Source of the DNA: Himantopus leucocephalus
Taxonomy: Eukaryota > Chordata > Aves > Charadriiformes > Recurvirostridae
Direction of reading: 5' to 3'
Length of the DNA: 64,000 nt
NCBI GenBank assembly: GCA_003993805.1
Contig: RSEF01000004.1
Coordinates: 3,853,236-3,917,235, forward strand
This document shows, in pieces, positions 61,025 through 64,000 of this stretch; within the stretch, counting starts at the first letter, position 1; each line of letters opens with the position of its first letter. Under the pieces are notes generated by a model that was not told where the DNA came from, did no database searches, and saw nothing but the letters and a program-made list of their open reading frames with translations. Both the position numbers and the translations under genes were made by a program.

Positions 61025-61124
61025 NNNNNNNNNNNNNNNNNNNNNNNNNNNNNNNNNNNNNNNNNNNNNNNNNNNNNNNNNNNNNNNNNNNNNNNNNNNN
61101 NNNNNNNNNNNNNNNNNNNNNNNN
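61025..61124. other. assembly gap, 100 N
   Basis: Exactly 100 Ns between two antisense CR1 segments. Confidence 0.97.
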
Positions 61125-61206
61125 TTATTCCTCCCCAGGTGCAGTACCCTACACTTGCCCTTGTTGATTTTCATTAGGTTTCTCTCTGCCCAACTCTCCA
61201 AAGAGA
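61125..61206 (-). mobile_element. CR1 ORF2 fragment, different lineage from left side of gap
   Basis: On the minus strand this encodes LESWAERNLMKINKGKCRVL followed by HLGRN, a CR1-type RT C-terminal segment. The wording (WAERNLMKINKGKC) differs from the equivalent positions in the copies at 16.9 kb (WACVNLKKFSKAKC) and 44.6 kb (LMRFNKVKC). This suggests another subfamily from the one whose 3' end sits on the left of the gap. Confidence 0.8.
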
Positions 61207-61417
61207 TACTGCATTTTTCCAAGTAATGAGAGAATTCCTACTTTCTTACATGCTTTTTTTTTTTACTTGTTTTTTTTTCCCCTAATGGGAAAATATGAAA
61301 TACCTCAGAGAAACGTCCCTGCTTTTCATGTTAAGAAATTTTTTCCCTATGTTTTCTATGTGGGAATAAACAAACGAAAAAAAAAGCCGTCACAGTCCTT
61401 CAACAGTTGCTCATGAT

Positions 61418-61435
61418 ATGCAAACATGTTTGCAT
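61418..61435. repeat. 18-bp perfect palindrome
   Basis: ATGCAAACATGTTTGCAT equals its reverse complement. Each arm contains a forkhead-like TGTTTGC/GCAAACA core and an ATGCAAA half-octamer, so it could be a dimeric binding site. Function is not shown. Confidence 0.85.
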
Positions 61436-61881
61436 GCTCTTTTTATAACCTCGTTTTTAAGCCTATTCTTAAAACATCTAATTTCAAACAGAAATGAAAG
61501 AAAAATTTAAAAATATTGAAAGAGGAGGTAGAAATACTTTTCTTTTTTGCCAAGGCGAGATTTCATTCCTCTGTAGACAGAGAGTAGGGGACAGTGAGGA
61601 CAGCTGTGAATCATTCATCGTTGAGACCTTCGGTTGTTTGAGGAGATGCAGGGCCAGCACATCTCAGCTCGTGGCTCATCTTATGCCCCAAATCTCCATG
61701 TTCCAAAGCAGCCTGCACCTTGGGAATACCAGCAAGGAGAAAGTTATTGAGGGAGAAAAGCAGCAAAAAAAATGCACCTAGTTCAAGTTATCTGTGTCAA
61801 ACCTCTCACCAGGCTCTCTGAGAAGAAGGGTAGCATCTAGCAGATTTCTTGGCTAAAAAAATGATAAAAATAAGCCAAGGC

Positions 61882-61882
61882 C

Positions 61883-61918
<36 letters not shown>

Positions 61919-61925
61919 AAAAAAA
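61882..61925. repeat. (CTTTT)n / poly-T / poly-A simple repeat
   Basis: Repeated CTTTT-type units pass into a T17 run (61902-61918) and directly into A7 (61919-61925). Confidence 0.85.
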
Positions 61926-62434
61926 GTAATTATATGCATTGGCAGAAACCTGGATTTTCTGCCAGTTTGCAAATAGCACAGAGAGTTCAGCATTTCCCAA
62001 GGCACTTTTTTTTGGCAGTTCTCTGGAGCTGGGTGATTGGTATCCGAGTCTGGTCTCCATTAGTGTCTGAAATGGCAAAAATGCATCTGACTAATCAATG
62101 ACATTGGGATGGCCTTCTTGTGCTCGTCAGCACATCAAGGGACTTCATCTCCCCAGCCTTGAGATCTGCTCTCTCTCCCCCTTCTGCTGGGAGCCCACCA
62201 ACCAACCAAAGTGTAACTATGTCTTTTTTTTACCAGGACACAAGAAATCATAACTCTTCTCAGACCCTGAATTAGACCCTGTGACCCATTGCTGTTGCTC
62301 TTTATGTCCTCTCATACCTCTATACCTATCTGAACAGCTAGTTTATCCCATCCTATGCTTGATTAGTTTTCATTTTATTGGGCAGGGGATGTTTGTATTC
62401 CTGTGTCTCTTCCCAGACAGAGGGGTGGGAGCTG

Positions 62435-62786
62435 TGAATTGTACGCTGCTCAGGAGCAAGTCCTGAATGGAGGTTGTAGAGAGGTGGGGGTCAAACTCTT
62501 CTTGCTAGTAACAAGTGATAGGACAAGAGGAAACGGCCTCAAGTTGCACCAGAGGAGGTTTAGATTGAATATTAGGAAAAATTTCTTCACCGAAAGGGTT
62601 GTCAAGCACTGGAACAGGCTGCCCAGGGCAGTGGTGGAGTCGCCATCCCTGGAGGTATTTAACAGCCGGGCAGATGTGTTGCTGAGGGACATGGGTTAGT
62701 GGTGGATGGGCAGTGTTAGCTTGATGGTTGGAGTTGGTGATCTTAAAGGTCCCTTCCAAGCCAGATGATTCTATGATTCCATGATT
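62435..62786 (+). mobile_element. CR1 LINE 3' end, older subfamily
   Basis: This is a sense CR1. It includes GGACAAGAGGAAACGGCCTC and AGTTGCACCAGAGGAGGTTT, then AGGCTGCCCAGGGCAGTGGT, GAGGGACATGGGTTAGTGGT, TCTTAAAGGTCCCTTCCAAG and terminal ATTCTATGATTCCATG. It is the same subfamily as 1-108 and the minus-strand copy at 19.2 kb. No intact coding remains. The left boundary is approximate. Confidence 0.93.
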
Positions 62787-64000
62787 TTAAGTCTCCTAGA
62801 TATGCCTGTGCACACACTGTAGCTCATGCCGTGGCCAGTGCGGAGTGTCTGTGTGCTCCTCTGCCTCTCCGCTGTGGTCTCCAAAGGGCTCCTCAATCTG
62901 CAGCTGCAGAGGTTTTGACATGCTGCTAAAGTTGGGAATGTTTTGGAAGGCGCTGTGCAGTATCAGGGCATCCATATGGAGCACCCCAGGCATCATGAAG
63001 TATTATTTCTGAAAGTGTGGTAGAAACATCTCTGCCTGGACAGCCCCTGCTTCTGCGGCTGTTCTCCATGCCGCTGAGGCACTGAGCAGCTGGGCTTTCC
63101 TTAGCGGGATGCTGCAGACTCTCAACATCTCCAGAGTCCATAATTACACTTTAGAGCCTGGCCGCCTTTGTGGGAAAACCCCGCCAAAACCATTAATCTG
63201 GCTGTAGAGTGAGTTTCACAATGATATTTCTTAATCTAGCATTGTGCATAGCACTTCACAGCCTGTCTCTTTAACGGCAGTGAGCTGACTCTTCTGCTTC
63301 TGCTAATCTTTCTGAGAAACTCAAAGGAAATATTTCCTGATTGAGGCAAGAGGAACTATTCAGGCTCACACGACCTGCAGCTTATTTTGGGTAAACAGAT
63401 AGGAATTCCTAAGGGGCTCATTCATCCGATATTAACATTTTTTCCTGAGGCTGGAAAAACTCAAGTTACTGTGACGCTAAAGCAGCAAAACACTGAAACG
63501 TTCTGGAAACACAGTGCCCCCAAACATGTATGAAATTGTTGTGGGTTTGGGGTTTTGTTTGTTTGTTTGGTTGGTTATTGTTTGGGTTTTTTTTAATTTG
63601 AAAAGTCCTTCCTGTGCCAAATATGGGCACTGCAGTGTTGAAACGAAGCTCAGATCTGGGATGTTGGTAGCTGTAGCTAGCTTTAAAGTGTAAACCATCT
63701 GTATTTTGTCTGTTTAAAAGAAGTTGTGTCGTGTTTCTGTGTCTTGGTTTGTCGTGTTTCTGTGTCTATGGTCGAAGGCAGATTCTCATCACATGCTATC
63801 ATGATTCCGTTGCCAAGTATGGAGTTACTATTGCTGTAACTTCAGATGAAATGAGGCCAGGGCTCTCGGTGCTCAGGTGAGTTCACAGTGACAGAGAAGC
63901 TGTGTGTGTCTGAAGTGACACAGAGATACCTGCTTTAATTACTTGAGTGACCGCCTTGTGTGAGCAGTCACCTGCCACTGCCTCACCCCTGTAATGTGTG
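62787..64000. other. unique non-coding stretch
   Basis: No gene is recognised. It contains a TTTG/GGTT-rich tract around 63546-63598 and a two-copy 23-bp tandem repeat unit at 63727-63767. Confidence 0.6.
63727..63767. repeat. two-copy tandem repeat, period 23
   Basis: TGTCGTGTTTCTGTGTCT occurs at 63727-63744 and again at 63750-63767 with a 5-base spacer. Confidence 0.85.

Larger units (their letters stand above)
61207..62434. other. unique non-coding stretch
   Basis: No gene is recognised. It contains an 18-bp perfect palindrome at 61418-61435, a (CTTTT)n tract grading into T17 and then A7 at 61882-61925, and several T-rich runs near 61253-61280. Confidence 0.6.

Noticed and set aside
1..64000. 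CRISPR arrays, operons, prophage or other microbial systems
   Set aside because: No regularly spaced repeats, no dense long open frames, and CR1 content marks this as vertebrate DNA.

Overview
This 64 kb window looks like non-coding bird DNA, intergenic or deep intronic. The main evidence is the repeat content. About fifteen CR1 LINE fragments from several subfamilies make up roughly a tenth of the window by my estimate. CR1 dominates avian and other sauropsid genomes. There is no prokaryotic gene organisation, no CRISPR array, no rRNA and no tRNA that I can support. The copies carry typical CR1 features: 3' termini ending in ATTCTATG-type 8-mers, frequent 5' truncation, and remnants of ORF1 (esterase-like) and ORF2 (endonuclease plus reverse transcriptase).

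Layout. A CR1 tail occupies the left edge (1-108), followed at 423-686 by the only splice-flanked open stretch I would call a candidate host exon. From 1 to 16.4 kb the DNA is otherwise unique, with one CR1 at 5.9 kb. CR1 copies follow at 16.4-17.3 kb (reverse-transcriptase remnant, contains a gap), 19.2 kb, 22.7-22.9 kb (a sense/antisense chimera), 26.1 kb (old), 28.9-29.5 kb and 31.6-32.7 kb (two CR1 3' ends facing outward around 1000 Ns). From 32.7 to 43.8 kb I see no repeat family, but a cluster of palindromes and hairpins lies at 36.1-36.7 kb. The longest CR1 (43.8-46.6 kb, minus strand, both ORFs broken) is followed by a copy at 48.0-48.7 kb. A GC- and CpG-rich block at 50.9-51.4 kb is the best promoter-like candidate. 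The last 13 kb hold CR1 pieces at 55.6, 60.9-61.2 and 62.4-62.8 kb, and two extreme homopolymers (T56 and C42), each next to a single N.

The four long N runs (100, 1000, 100 and 100 bases) all lie inside or between CR1 sequences. Their round sizes look like scaffolding placeholders, so distances across them should not be trusted.

I could not assign any host protein-coding gene. I found no convincing novel biological system. The observations most worth a second look are the inverted-repeat cluster at 36.1-36.7 kb, the CpG-rich block, the candidate exon near the left edge, the chimeric or head-to-head CR1 arrangements, and the homopolymer pair. All calls were made by eye without database searches, so repeat subfamily names and precise boundaries are approximate.
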